Origin: Phorcus lineatus
Taxonomy: Eukaryota > Mollusca > Gastropoda > Trochida > Trochidae
Length of the DNA: 64,000 bases
Assembly: GCA_921293015.1 (NCBI GenBank)
Contig: OV121088.1
Coordinates: forward strand, 8,555,882-8,619,881
Reading direction: 5' to 3'
Shown here: in pieces, positions 25,996 to 37,968 of the stretch
Position numbering within the stretch: position 1 is the first letter of the stretch
How the letters are laid out: each line of letters begins with the position of its first letter
Program-made: the position numbers and the translations under genes
The notes under the pieces: generated by a model
Seen by the model: the letters and a program-made list of their open reading frames with translations, nothing else
Databases searched by the model: none
Told to the model about the DNA's origin: nothing

Positions 25996-26477
25996 GCACG
26001 TGATGCGTTTGTTGAGTAATATATATATATGAGTGTATATATTACCTTTATACATCCAATGCATCACTTGCTTGTTTAATGTTAGTCCATTAATGAATTT
26101 AAAAACGTGATATGACACGCTTTAAATGATAATATGACAAACGGAACAAATGCTATTAGATTGGTAGTTTGACTATTCTAAATAGAAACAAGAATATTCT
26201 AAGCTTGTTTTATTTGAAAGAAAAAAAGCATTATCGTTGCTTTAATTCTTATCACTTTGGCTAATTTTCACAGGAATGTTTTTAAAGTCCATTTCCTCAA
26301 TAAGTTAATTCAATTTTATGCATTTTGAGAAAATACCATATTGATCACAGATTTTGCACATTTAGAAATTTAGAATTTCCATCACCCAAGTTCATATACC
26401 TATCTGTTATTGCAGTAGCCAGCCAGTGGCCAATAACAAATGATTGACTTCTAAATCAAACACTCAGAATAATGGGA

Positions 26478-26564
26478 CACTTAACCCTTTTAACCCCAAG
26501 AAACCAGTAACATATAAGTTTTAAAGTCTTGAGTACAGGCCTGTAGTGGTTAAATGGTTAAGTG
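26478..26564. mobile_element. Short hairpin MITE (~87 bp)
   Basis: CACTTAACCCTTTTAACC at the left end pairs with GGTTAAATGGTTAAGTG at the right end, about 18 bp with two differences. A clear target-site duplication was not found, so this may be just an inverted repeat. Confidence 0.4.
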
Positions 26565-27194
26565 AGCAAAACTTCAGTATTTTGCTGCAAAATTTGAGAT
26601 CACTATTTGCAGAATGAAATTCAGTGGAAAGAAGGAAATGTTGGAAATAAGCTGATGTTAAAACTCTTCAGGTCCGTTTTTGGTGAAGGGAAGGATATGC
26701 CACAATATATTTACAGAAAAACGGGAGGAGAAGTTTCCTCGAAAACAGAACTATGTGCAGGTATTGTCCCCGAAGAGAGCCGAGATGCATGTCCCCCGTG
26801 TTCATTTGAGGAAGGACTATCCAAATACTTCCAGAAATAATCTTTTGTCGTCTTTACGAAAATGGCCGACTTCACAGGAGCATGATATGTTTGTCGTTGC
26901 CCACCTCTAATTAAGCTTGATGAATTCCTTTCTATATTCATAATTAGCAGTCTGTGATTATCTGTTTGTCACCCTGTACAAAGAATTATCACTGGTTCTC
27001 AAGCACTCTCCTATGCCAGACTCTAATCCATTATTTCAGGTCAAAAAATAATTGCGGTTTTGTGTGAATAGTTTTAGTGCATTCAGGAATTTAGTTTATT
27101 CATGTTGACAATTAGAAGACAATATGTGGTTAGCTTGTAGATATGGTCCATTGAACTTGTAGTCATCAGGCAGAACAATTGTGATATAATTACC

Positions 27195-27260
27195 GTGGTC
27201 AACAGGTACGTTCTTTGCTTAGGTTAGAAATGGGCCATCGGAATCGAACTGTGACCACAT
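27195..27260 (-). mobile_element. Possible minus-strand tRNA-like SINE remnant
   Basis: The minus strand reads TGGTCACAGTTCGATTCCGA, a B-box-like GTTCGATTCC, followed by TGGCCCATTTCTAACC. There is no clear A-box or tail. Weak evidence. Confidence 0.25.
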
Positions 27261-28280
27261 AATGCAAGATCAGCTGATATTTTGACGGTTTAGAAGTTGG
27301 GAATGTGTCATGTTCTAAATAAAGACAAAATGTAAGATGTCAGTATATGATTAACAAACTATTCAGTGTATCACAATCTGTCCAAGAACAATATCTGTGA
27401 AAATTGTAGTTATATTTTATTCTATTGTTTGTCCTTCATCTGTGGATCCATAGTATAATATTGATATCAAGATATTCATATACAGTTTGTGAGTTGAATG
27501 ATAGAAACCGAGAGACCACCCGTGAGAATTTTAAAAGACATAATATTATATCATATTTGACTTCTGATAAAATAGTTCAACCTATATTACAATTTCATTT
27601 TACATCGAGGAAAATGCTATCTGAACAAGATAATAAAATGTTCGAAAGTCAAAAGATATTTTTAGACGTGTACCCAAAGCCACAGGAGTGTCTAAATTAA
27701 TGGTGTTATTGGTTATATCATGTCAAAGGAAGAATATAAATATTTGATTTTTAACATATTGTTCTTTTAAAAATATTTCCCATTGAGAAATGAACATGCT
27801 GAAAATCTTTCTTTCAGAGTTCTGTAAAGCCCTAGGGAGGTATGCTACCAATATGTGAACCGAGAAATTTTCAAAAATAAAGAAATCATTCAGTACAAAT
27901 TATTTTGGGAAGTTAGACACGTTTCTTGCACCAGTTCTCCTGTGTGTTTTGACAAGTTGCATATTTGTTGGGCATACATCTGCTTTCAAGATGTAAAATT
28001 GTTAAGATTAATTTAATAATCATTATTCCATTTTTTTTTAAATTAACCATTTCCATCTATTTCTGGTGTATTGTTGTAATTGATAAATAGATAACTATAT
28101 GTTCTTTTAAAAATCCTTCAAAAGAATAAAGTCATTGATTACAAGATCATATTAAAACTTTTTACTGCACCTAAAAAAGCAAGAACTAAAATTAAAAATA
28201 AAATTTGAATTGTGAATAAAAAAATTTACAATGATCAAATCTGTGGACTTACACATAGTCAGCTCTTTGGATTTGCTAAT

Positions 28281-29785
28281 TAAGGATTCAGCAGAAATGC
28301 TGAATCCTTATTGTTATTGGCGTGTTTTATTATTTTTTTTTATTTTTTTATTCCACGATTTTTGTGTACACGATTCAGCCCAAACCGCTAAAGCTATTAC
28401 AGCCAAACTTGCCAGTCTGGTGGAGCTTCATGAGACGAAGCCACAATAAGCTTTTGGGCTTAATCGGCTTAAGCGTTAAAGGCACAGTACCATCCAAAGT
28501 TCGAAAAATTAACATAGGGAAAAATTTCAAAATGCACTTAGAGACATGCAACTTTTTTTAAACGATAGGCAATAACATTGCAAGCAAAAAAGTAAATTAT
28601 GGCAAATTCGTAGCATGAATACTTTTGCCGCCATATTGCTTTCTTTGACGTTTTGAAATTTCCGGACCCTATGCATCTTTGAGAATCTTCTTCTCTGAAG
28701 ATACTTGCATCTAAGAGCTGAAATTCATACTCAATGTAGCTGAAGCATTGTAATTATGAATTTGACTTTTTCAAGGTTCTAACATTAAAACTTTTTTCTC
28801 GGCAACCCTGCAAAGTCGGGCGACTTAGCTCATATAAGCATGTTCAAGGGGCGATAACTGAAAAAGTTAGACTCACAATTGCAATAGTTTTTCAGGAATG
28901 TAAGACCAGTATGTGGACTTGCAGAAACTGTTAAAACATTGATCGCGAACAGTCATTTTCGTTTACAATAATCGATCAAAAACAGCAAAAATATGTTTAC
29001 AAAAAATTAACATGGGCTATTTTTTCAAAATGCACGTAGAGACTTGAAACTTGACTTGAAAGAAGCGTAAGAACAATACAAACAAAAAAGTCAATCATGA
29101 CGAATTCATAAGTATTATAGTTTTTTCGCATTATGAACTTATTTGTTCCAGAAATCGCTTTCCACTATTCCCCGATTCTTGTGTACACGATTCAGGCCAA
29201 ACCGCTAAAGCTATGACAACCAAACTTACCAGTATGCTTGAACTTCATGAGACGACGCCACAATAAGCTTTTGGGTTTAATCGGATTAAGCGTTAAAGGC
29301 ACAGTACCATCCAAATTGCGAAAAATTAACATGTGATTTTTTTTCAAAATGCACTTAGAGACTTGCAACTTGCTTGATACGATAGGCAATTACATTTTGA
29401 GCAAAAAAGTAAATCATGGCTAATTCCTAGCATGCATAGTTTGGCCGCCATATTGCTTTTATTGACTTTTTGAGATGCATCTTTAAAAATCTTCTTCTCT
29501 GAAGATACTTGCATCTAAGAGCTGAAACTCTTAAATCATGTAGCTGAGACATTGGGAATTTCAGGGTGATTCAGATTTTGATGTAAGTCCAATATTTTTT
29601 TCTCACCACTTCTTTGCAAAAACCGCAATATGCTTAGGAGATAAGGTCAGATGAAACTTGCTGCAGTAGCTTAATGCATGCTCTAATCCTCATGAAACTT
29701 TCAGGGAAACTGGCTAACATCACTATGTTTCTACTGAATGTGGTTTTTTTTGCGCTGAATCCTTTTGTCGTCGCTTGCGACTATA
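28281..29785 (+). mobile_element. Helentron-like non-autonomous element (HINE/pearl/CvE type), ~1.5 kb
   Basis: The left end carries a perfect 13-bp hairpin (TAAGGATTCAGCA-GAAA-TGCTGAATCCTTA, 28281-28310). The right end carries GCTGAATCCTT (29754-29764), the inverted match of the left AAGGATTCAGC (28282-28292). A few bases later comes a compact hairpin, GTCGC-TT-GCGAC (29770-29781), then T-rich sequence. Subterminal inverted repeats plus a 3' stem-loop are the known hallmarks of helentron-associated elements. Mollusc families of this kind often carry ~150-bp core arrays, and one adjoins this element. The interior is non-coding. No autonomous Rep/helicase gene is here. Exact ends and insertion site could not be fixed, and a TIR-type MITE is the alternative. 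Confidence 0.5.
28351..29610 (+). repeat. Internal direct repeats of the helentron-like element (two long copies and one partial)
   Basis: A ~450-bp unit starting at 28351 (TTCCACGATTTTTGTGTACA...) reappears from 29168 (CCCCGATTCTTGTGTACACG...). Shared blocks include AACCGCTAAAGCTAT, AAGCGTTAAAGGCACAGTAC, AAAATGCACTTAGAGAC, GCCGCCATATTGCTTT and GATACTTGCATCTAAGAGCT. A third, partial and more diverged copy of the middle part (AAAAATTAACATGGGC...AAAATGCACGTAGAGACTTG) lies at about 29005-29130. It does not code. Confidence 0.8.
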
Positions 29786-29796
29786 TTTCTTTTTAC

Positions 29797-30430
29797 AATT
29801 TTACACACAAGTAATAGGCAGAATAAAAAAGATATTTGTCAAATCAGTAATAAAAATTCTGATTTATATTTGCATATTTATTCTAACCTGAACCAAAACT
29901 ACATGTATTTTATACTTTATAATTTGTACTCTATTTTACAAAAAAAATTAGAATAAAAATGTATTTCATTAAAACCGTGATAACAATTCTGACATGTATT
30001 TGCATATTTATTATAACCAGGCACTAGATGTACCCATAAGTATAGTATATGTATATCAGATATGAGAAATCTTGCACCATTTTACAAAAAAAAGTAGGAA
30101 AAAAAGGCATTTGTCAAATCCCTGATGACAATTCTGACTGGTATTTGCATATTTATTATAGCCTGTCAGTAGATGACCAAGGTAAATGCATATCATATAT
30201 CATAAATCTTACTTAATTTAACCAAAAAAGTGCCGAAAATTTTTTATTTTTCAAATCCATTATAACAATTCTGACTTCTACTTTCATATTCATCATAACC
30301 TGCCAGTAGATCTACCTATGTACATGTTTATCATAAATCATAAATCTTACTCCATTTTACACAAAAAATGCCTAATAAAAGTGTATTTGTCAAATCCCGG
30401 GGAACAATTCTGACTGGTGGTGTATATATT
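29797..30430. repeat. ~138-bp tandem array, ~4.5 copies, abutting the helentron-like element
   Basis: The anchor AATTCTGA recurs at about 29855, 29985, 30130, 30267 and 30406 (spacing 130-145). Each copy has TTTTACA(C)AAAAAA, TATTTGTCAAATC, AATTCTGAC and TTTGCATATTTATTATAACC. The array begins right after the 3' hairpin of the element at 28281-29785, so it may be part of the same insertion or an array seeded by it. Confidence 0.75.
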
Positions 30431-32939
30431 TGCAAGTGTAGATCTGCTAACAAGATGAGAAGACTCTCAACCACTTGACCCCAGCTTGTTTATGAGCTGA
30501 GTTTCACTCTCGCTCTCTGTCAAAAAATGAATCTCAACATTTCTTGAAGTAAATCATGCTCTCTGTTGAGGTTTTTACTTGATGTTTGCAAATTTTTTCC
30601 AAAAAAAGAGGCATAAAAGTAGCAGGGCATATCAAGAATGAGCTGAAGGAATATAAATCAGGGGATGTTGTCGACACATGGAGTTGTAAGCCCTCTTGGT
30701 ATCCAGGGAAACAGGGGAATTCTTTTTTCTTTCTGCTTAGTGTTTGAACAATAGGGAAAACAATGGAAAGAGGGAAGTCCTAATAATTTGCCTCTTCATT
30801 TTAACAGAATGTTTTTTTTAAAATTTGTTGCATGTATTGGTTTTGAATAAAAATGGAAAAATTAAATAGGTAAGTGCGAGAGAAAAATAGAATTTTGTCT
30901 GATATGTATTCAATAGATAATTTAAGTTTTAAAAAATTCCTAATTACATCAAGTTAGACTGATATACAGCTATGAGAGTGTTTCTTTTATGTTATATGCA
31001 TATGTATATCACACACAGAGTTCATGAAGTTGACTTAACTATGAAGTTGGTTTTATCACCATTAATAAAATTTCATTGTCATTTACTTTTTGAAAATGTT
31101 CTGTGAAATTATAATGAGCAGATTTGCAGTGTCAGCATGTTTCAGTGACATGTTTCCGGAAACACTACAGAAAGGTTTGTGGTATTTATACATAGGCATT
31201 GACACTTTGTCACTTGGTAGGGTTCAGAAATCTTTTTGTCTGTGAATAGAAAATTTCACTAAAATGATTAAATTTTAAAATAAAAAAATTGACAGGAATA
31301 TCACTTCATTTTTATACTCTTTAGTCTCTGTATGACATACCAAGGTTTGGTCTGATTTTGGGGTCTTGAGACATGATATTTTCAATTAAATTTTTTCATG
31401 TAATTTATTCTTGTCTTTATTTAAGTACTTGATGTTTCCCTATCAATTATTTCATACTCTTAGAATATTGTTCTGATTTTATAGAGAAATAAGATCAATT
31501 TGTTTTCTTTTTGATAATTATTAATATTTTGGTGCGTATTAATTTCTTTGTTCAGATATTGTCAAACTTTGGCTCTGTTTCATCACATTTTTGATAATTA
31601 CTTAACTCCTATATATATATTAAAATAATGGTAACGTTTTACTCTCATTTTTTTCTCTTCGTTGAAAATTGTTCTTGCTACTAGGTATAAGACAGGGTTG
31701 TCATACATAACACTACTTCTTTGTTTAATTTCAGATAAGGATGTCAGTCCTTATTCTGTCACATACAGGAAGTAAAATCCTACCATGTGAACCATCAACA
31801 CCTTCTGTCATCTTAAATGCAGCACCATATTGAATACATAATTATTCCCATATTTCATCTTTATCAAAATCTTAATATCATTTTCTAATGAAATTCTTAT
31901 CATTAATCCAATATTTTTGTTTGAACACTTGATGCCGCTTATCCATAAACACACCCACATACTAAATTTTATTTTGAAATTGTCAAATCTTTAGATCATT
32001 AGAAGCAGGATGTAAATTTTTAAGCACACAAGATGTTTGAGTTTGATGCAAGTGTTACTTATTTCAATAAACATCTCGTCTTTAACTAATTCTCACTGAG
32101 TTCTGAAACCATTCATGAAGAGACACATGGTAATTGTGAATGGCTCTGCTTCAAGTGATATTTACATCTTGAGCACTAGACTTGCTCCCTGGCTACTGGC
32201 TTATCTCATTTTATCTCTTATATTAAAATTAAATGCAAAGTAAGTAAAGAATTCAGTTGAACATGATGGTTGAGTGATCAATGTTTTGGGACTTTCAGTG
32301 CTGACAGAACTCTGGAGCCAGGCTCAGAGGATGTCTATTGAAGCAAGGGTCTCCTTATGACAAAAATAATAATAGAACCAGTTTTCTTTGTAGATACTAT
32401 GAACACAAAGAAATAACATAACCTTTACACATGAAATATCATGTACAGTAAATCATAACTTGGTATAACCTAAGTTTTGATAAACATATAGCATGTCATT
32501 ATTTGTATACGTTATAGCCAGGTTTTGATAATCATGTAAGATATTTTTCAAATGCAGTTCCAAAGGGATTAAGGGGTTTTGACCCCTTTTTTGAAAATGT
32601 TAATACATGTTACAGAACTAGAGCATTACCTTCTGAAGATTCCTGGATCAACTGTGTTCTTGCTATAAATTTTGAATATAAAGCCTTCCATAGATATGGT
32701 AAGTCTAGTTTGTGTTGTGAACGTGTGTTGATGTTGTAAGTACACTCAGAAATGAGGGCCAGGTTATTATGACAAGTGGGATGTTAGTAGACCTGATAGA
32801 AGCAACTGTATAGGGAAGAAACCCAGTCAAGTGAAACCAGGGCGTTTGAAGAGGCTGCTTGATGGAGAATACAGGCTTGAATCTTGCTATCTGGAACATT
32901 ACTTAGTCCAATATTAACAATTTTATCAGTACTTACCTG

Positions 32940-33500
32940 TTCCTAACATTCAGGGAGCATATATTTAGCCAAAAAATGAACAATTTTATTAACAATATTT
33001 TTACCAATACCAGGCCAAAATTATTCTGGGTTGTCCTATTAATAGCAATTTGTGTATCTTTGATGAAAAGACAAAAAGAGGCGGTGCTTGATGTAGCATA
33101 TCACCCATAAGGTGGCATCAGCAGACAATCATGTTCCTTGAGGATGTTGCCCTCTGGTTTTCATAACTTTGGTCAATATAAACCCCTTTTTCTTATATAT
33201 TTGTTATATAGAGCTTGGAGCATTTATTAAAGCATATAAATGAATAATCTTGATTGACAGTATGTCTTTAACAAATATATTAATAATTCTATTTGCACTA
33301 TATCAGCTTTACCTGTCAAAAAAATTCTGAATTATCCTATCAATAGTACACTATAGCTGGTTGCCTACCATTGATATTTATACAAAAAATGCACTGCCTT
33401 TAGTTAAATCGCTGGTGAGGGCTGCTTCATCACACAAATATTTCTTGAAGATGTAACCTTCAGTTTCGCCCATTTTCATAATTAATTAATATTTTGATAT
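32940..33500. repeat. Diverged two-copy duplication, ~300 bp
   Basis: CAAAATTATTCTGGGTTGTCCTATTAATAG near 33014 corresponds to CAAAAAAATTCTGAATTATCCTATCAATAG near 33318. Further matched blocks (TTCCTTGAGGATGTTGCCCT / TTTCTTGAAGATGTAACCTT, then TTTTCATAA) keep the same offset of about 305 bases. Old duplication of non-coding DNA. Confidence 0.55.
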
Positions 33501-34110
33501 CGAAAATTCATGCATGCATATAATTGGGTAGTCATGTTTGCAGACTGTATACAAAATATAGGAGCCTTTTTACAGTCTATGTCATCCTCAAGTCTAAACT
33601 CTACCATTGCAAAACAGACAACTAAAGATTGATATTTTTCATTTATTTTCAAAGTTTAGAATAAAGATTGAGTAAAAGAAGAACATTTTCAAGAGACGAC
33701 TGGAGAAGTTAATGAGCCTTACCATGTACACTCCTAAACTGGCTTTTCGTTGCAATAAGTGAAGATATTCGTAAAGAAGATTGCTTTTCAGAAAACACCC
33801 TTCTCTCTGTGCATAAGAGTCTTTCTGTATATATAGTCTACACAACTGCCAGTGGATACTGAGAACACTTCAAGTGTGTTATGATGAAATATGCTCCGCA
33901 TTCAACAACTATGAATATTTTTCCCTCTTTATGCATGCATGTTTCTATTTCATGCTGTTGTGGTTCAGGACAATGGACATTTTTTGATAACAAAACACAT
34001 CTTGATCGCTATCATCTTTCAAATATTTTGATAGTTCGTTGAAGTCATCTTATTGTCTTGAATTCTGGAAGTCTTCTCGTCAGTCGTTTTATGTAACTGT
34101 AGCCATCTGA

Positions 34111-34224
34111 GCCTCCTTTCACAAAGCAACCTTAACTAAGGTTAACCTTAACTCCCATGCTTTAGTATTGCACTCTGATTACCTTAAGGACTTATGATCA
34201 CCTTAAGGCTTTGTGAAAGGAGGC
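34111..34224. mobile_element. MITE, 114 bp, with 17-bp perfect terminal inverted repeats
   Basis: GCCTCCTTTCACAAAGC at 34111-34127 is repeated as its exact reverse complement at 34208-34224. Inside are further short inverted motifs (AACCTTAACTAAGGTTAACC, CCTTAAGG). Flanks share CTGA on both sides with a one-base offset, so the target-site duplication is uncertain. Superfamily not assigned. Confidence 0.75.
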
Positions 34225-34705
34225 CCTGAAAAAATTTTGCTTAATACCCATTTGGTTAATTATAAAATGGTGTCATATTTTCAAAATGAGCACATGTGGA
34301 CTTTTGCCTAGCAATGCTTGGTTCAGCCCTAGTTACCGTATTGCCTAGTCTGTAGCGTCATAAAACCATTGTTGTCTTTGTAGTGGGCCGTTGCAAGGAT
34401 ATCAGGACATTTGTTTAATATATCCATGAGTTTTAAATCGAACAATTATGAATTAGTGTAAGACAATGCCAAAGCATTTGAAAAAGGATTTTATGATATA
34501 TTAGATATGGATAACTGGAAGGAGAAAATGCCAAAATAGTGTATTGATTATCCAGATAAGTGATTTGATTTAAACATATTTTATTCATGAAGAAACGGAT
34601 TGGGAACAAGTTCTCCAACTTAGGATACCCTCTCAAATAAGTATTGGAGCATTTACATATTGTTTGCCATGGTCCTACAATGTTATTGGCTAGCCTATTG
34701 TTCTT

Positions 34706-35285
34706 AGTTGTTCATAATTCCATTTGTTATGAGTTGATTCCAATATAGTGCAACACAGTGTGGATTGGTAGTAGGTAAAATATCGTCTAAAGAGTAAGGG
34801 CCCCTGTTGGTTTTGTAGTGGTCCCTTTAGCTACAGATCCTAAATGTTATTCCATATCTTATCTTTCTCTAGTTGTTCATTATTCTATTTGTTAAGGTGA
34901 TTCCCATAAAGTGGCAACCCAGAGTGGATTGATATTATAAGTTACATGTGCTCTAGGGCACCTGTTGGTGTTGTAGTTTTCCCTTTAGCTACAGATCCTA
35001 CAATGTTATTCTATATCTTATCTTTCTCTAGTTGTTCATTATTCTATTTGTTAGGTGATTCCCATAAAGTGGTAACCCAGAGTGGATTTATATTATAAGT
35101 TACATGTGCTCTAGGGCACCTGTTAGTTTTGTAGTTTTCCCTTTAGCTACAGATCCTAAATGTTATTCCTTATATTATCTTTCTCTAGTTGTTCATTATT
35201 CCATTTGTTGAGGTGATTCCCATATAGTGGCAACCCATTATTATAACTTACATGTGCTCTAGAGAGTGGGGCACCTGTTGGTTTA
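34706..35285. repeat. ~160-bp tandem array, ~3.6 copies
   Basis: AGTTGTTCAT starts at 34706, 34871, 35030 and 35187, giving units of 165, 159 and 157 bp. Each unit carries ATTTGTTA, GTGATTCCCATA(A/T)AGTGG, TTACATGTGCTCTAG, GCACCTGTTGGT and CCCTTTAGCTACAGATCCTA. The second and third units are the most alike and the first is the most diverged. The unit size is typical of mollusc satellite or helentron core repeats, but no flanking element ends were seen. Confidence 0.85.
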
Positions 35286-35746
35286 GTGGAATACCGATGT
35301 TTCAAGCAGTCTCAACTTGATCAGGAGTAGAGATTATGTCTCCAGTGCATATTTAATGTTAATCCGTGTCATCATTCCTTGTCCCAACATTGCCGCCATG
35401 ATTGATCAGGGAGCCTGAGAGTCAATATTGAACCAGAGAATCAATAGGATGTCTTCTTTGTAGAGCATGTCATCATCGTTCCAGGTAGAGCGCCCGCTTT
35501 CAGATCCACACCTCCACACCGCTTCCAGCTCTCGTATATTGCAGTGTTTGCTCTAGTGCATGAGCAAATTGATCTGTAGGTGTTGTTATATGGCAGTAGA
35601 CATAACAAAAATACCTTCATCAGACACTGTTTGTTTAGGCTGGATTGGTCAGTAATTAGGGATTGTTTGTCCAAAAGACACTTTGAGCCCATATAGTCTT
35701 ATCATTTTCATAACAAAGATTGAGTTTATTAATCAGTTGTGCCTGT

Positions 35747-35797
35747 CTTTATCTGTATCTGTCTGTCTGTCTGTCTTTATCTGTATCTGTCTGTCTT

Positions 35798-35880
<83 letters not shown>

Positions 35881-35950
35881 AGTTGTACTCTCTCTCTTTT
35901 TCTCCATCGAGTGGTACTCTTTCTCTCTCTTTCTCAATCGAGTTGTATGA
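35747..35950. repeat. (CTGT)n/(TC)n microsatellite grading into a ~30-bp decayed repeat
   Basis: CTGTATCTGTCTGTC text is followed by an uninterrupted (TC)n run of about 74 bases (35802-35875). Then come three copies of a CATCGAGTTGTACTCT-type unit separated by CT tracts. The Ser/Leu-repeat open frames across it are artefacts. Confidence 0.9.
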
Positions 35951-36396
35951 TTTATTCAGGCAGGTTCAGGTATAAATAGTTCCTTACTTTAATATAAGAT
36001 TTGTATCACAAGTATAAGTACATATAAGCACTTTGAAAATTAATGTTTGGAGAAGCCTTTATACGCCTGTAAGGTGTCCGAGTTCTGCCCATGTATTACA
36101 TATATACACTCAACTGTCATCAGTAAGATTTATTGCAGCAAACCTAACACAAGAATTTTATGGTTGTCACTGTTAGCATGTTTTTTCTTTGAATTATTTT
36201 AATGGTCGATATCTTTTAGAATACTTATGTCTTAAAGAAATCTTTTGTGAACATCTCTGAATACTATTTGCATAATTTGATAATGTTTCAAACTTGATCT
36301 ACCTTTATCTACATTTAGATAACATTCTTTTATGAGATACTTCAAATTTTAAAAATTCCTGTCGTTTATCATCTCAGGTGAAAATTTCACCTTTCA

Positions 36397-36714
36397 TGAC
36401 CTTTATGCTTATTAACTCTAATCTGGGGGATTAGTTTTGAAATTCAAGTTTCAAATTACTTTCAGAAATGACTATTTGAGTTTGATTTACTCATGCCTAA
36501 AAGCAGCCTATTTCAATGTGGAACTCTGACCCAAGGTCAAATTTCAACTTTGACCTGACCTCATGGTTGACCTTTCATTTGACCTGCCAATAGATGTGAC
36601 CTGAGAGCAGGTAGTTAATCAGAAGATGGGAGAACATAAAGAATTGCTGGATTGCGAGAGGAACTATTTTAAAACGGTCCTTCAATTGTGCATTCTTTCA
36701 GCTTCTGAAGGTCA
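36397..36714. promoter_or_regulatory. Cluster of eight nuclear-receptor half-sites (AGGTCA/TGACCT)
   Basis: Perfect half-sites start at 36397 (TGACCT), 36534 (AGGTCA), 36551, 36556, 36568, 36580 and 36597 (all TGACCT) and 36709 (AGGTCA). Three of them (36556, 36568, 36580) are spaced exactly 12 bases apart, making two consecutive DR6 arrangements. The pair 36551/36556 overlaps by one base. About 0.16 perfect half-sites would be expected in 320 bases of even composition. Nuclear receptors of the RXR/NR1 type bind AGGTCA half-sites. Occupancy here is inference, and local duplication of TTTGACCT could also explain the pattern. Confidence 0.45.
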
Positions 36715-36834
36715 GTGGGAGGTTACAGGTTCATCTGTGCATACCAAGGATTAACTCCCTTTGTACTCAGAACGTTGTTGCAAATTGCTTAATTTCCCGT
36801 CATTTGGCTCCAGGTGAATTATTCATATATTATG

Positions 36835-37009
36835 CAGGGATTGGGAAAGGCAGGGGCCATGGGCCATTTTGCACATTGGATGAAAAAATGGCCAATTCAA
36901 ATTTGAAAATTTACCATTGCTAATAAGGGGAATGGCCCATTCAAAATTCTGAAAATGACTAAAAGTTCTATAAATGGCCCATTATCAAAGGTGTCTTTCC
37001 CAATCCCTG
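36835..37009 (+). mobile_element. 175-bp MITE, copy 1
   Basis: Its ends are CAGGGATTGGGAAAG and CTTTCCCAATCCCTG, a perfect 15-bp terminal inverted repeat, flanked on both sides by ATTATG (6-bp target-site duplication). An inverted copy of exactly the same length lies at 37969-38143. A CAGGG start with a 5-8 bp duplication is compatible with the hAT superfamily, but this is not proven. Confidence 0.85.
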
Positions 37010-37968
37010 ATTATGGACAAATGATACAGTAACCATTATGTCTATAAGACACTCTGCATCCTCCTGATTTCTCTTCAAATTCTCCATGTAAGACCAGCGA
37101 TCAAGTATTGAAACCATTACTGATTCTCAGAGCTATCACTTACATCTCAAAGTAGCAGGATTGTGTAAAGGACGTGCTGCAACTGCGAACACCCTCCTGG
37201 CTCGGGACAAGACATCCGGTCTGCAGGAGGACGGGGGACAAGACTCCAATCTAAAATCAAGCATCCAAGCAGTATGAGAAAGAAACTTCTCATGCAAGTT
37301 TAGGCTTAGATGGCGGCTGTATTTCATCGGATCTTGTACATCTGTCAAAGCTTGTTGTTTAGCTTGTAACAGAAGCTAAGCAGGCTGGGCTCTGCTAGTA
37401 TATGAACACAAGTGCACCGAGATGACCCCTCTCTGAGAGGGCCGAATTCTCGGTGTTGACAGCAGTACTGATGAGCCCCAAACTCTTGCCATTTTTCATC
37501 AGAGTCTTTCCTGCGGTTACGAGCTGCAATTTGTGGTTGCTCCACAAAAACCAGCTGCATTATTATCTATGTGCAATGTACATGGGGGTTTGGTCAGACT
37601 GTATGTATCCACTCAGTGCTTGGCTAGGGGCCAGGCAGTCCGTGCTTGCTGGAGAATCAGCTTGCTGTTAAATGTATAAACCTTAGACTTTAACTCACAC
37701 CTAATTGGCCTAATTTGTGCAAGACGCTCTTTCATAAATAGCAGTCTTACAATCTGACATTGCAAAGTTATTATTAGAGTTTTGAAAGTAAGAATTTTAA
37801 GATACCTTTGTTGATTCTGAGAAGTTCTGAAGTAACTGGATGATAACATTTTACAAAAGTTATCTTTCCTTTTAGGTTTTGTTTTTTTTCAGATTAAAAA
37901 GTTGTGAAATAATTTTGTACCTGTAATTTAAGTCAAAACAGTCAATGCTGTCACATATGAATCACATG

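Noticed and set aside
28231..28561. Open frames of 72 and 79 residues near the helentron-like element
   Set aside because: They cross the left hairpin and the repeated non-coding unit; the second copy of the unit does not keep the frame.
32640..32697. Possible exon before GTAAGT at 32698
   Set aside because: There is no acceptable acceptor upstream with an open frame; the GTAAGT is probably a chance match.
35683..35979. Ser/Leu-repeat frames of 76-98 residues in all three frames
   Set aside because: They are generated by the (TC)n microsatellite, which has no stop codon in any frame.
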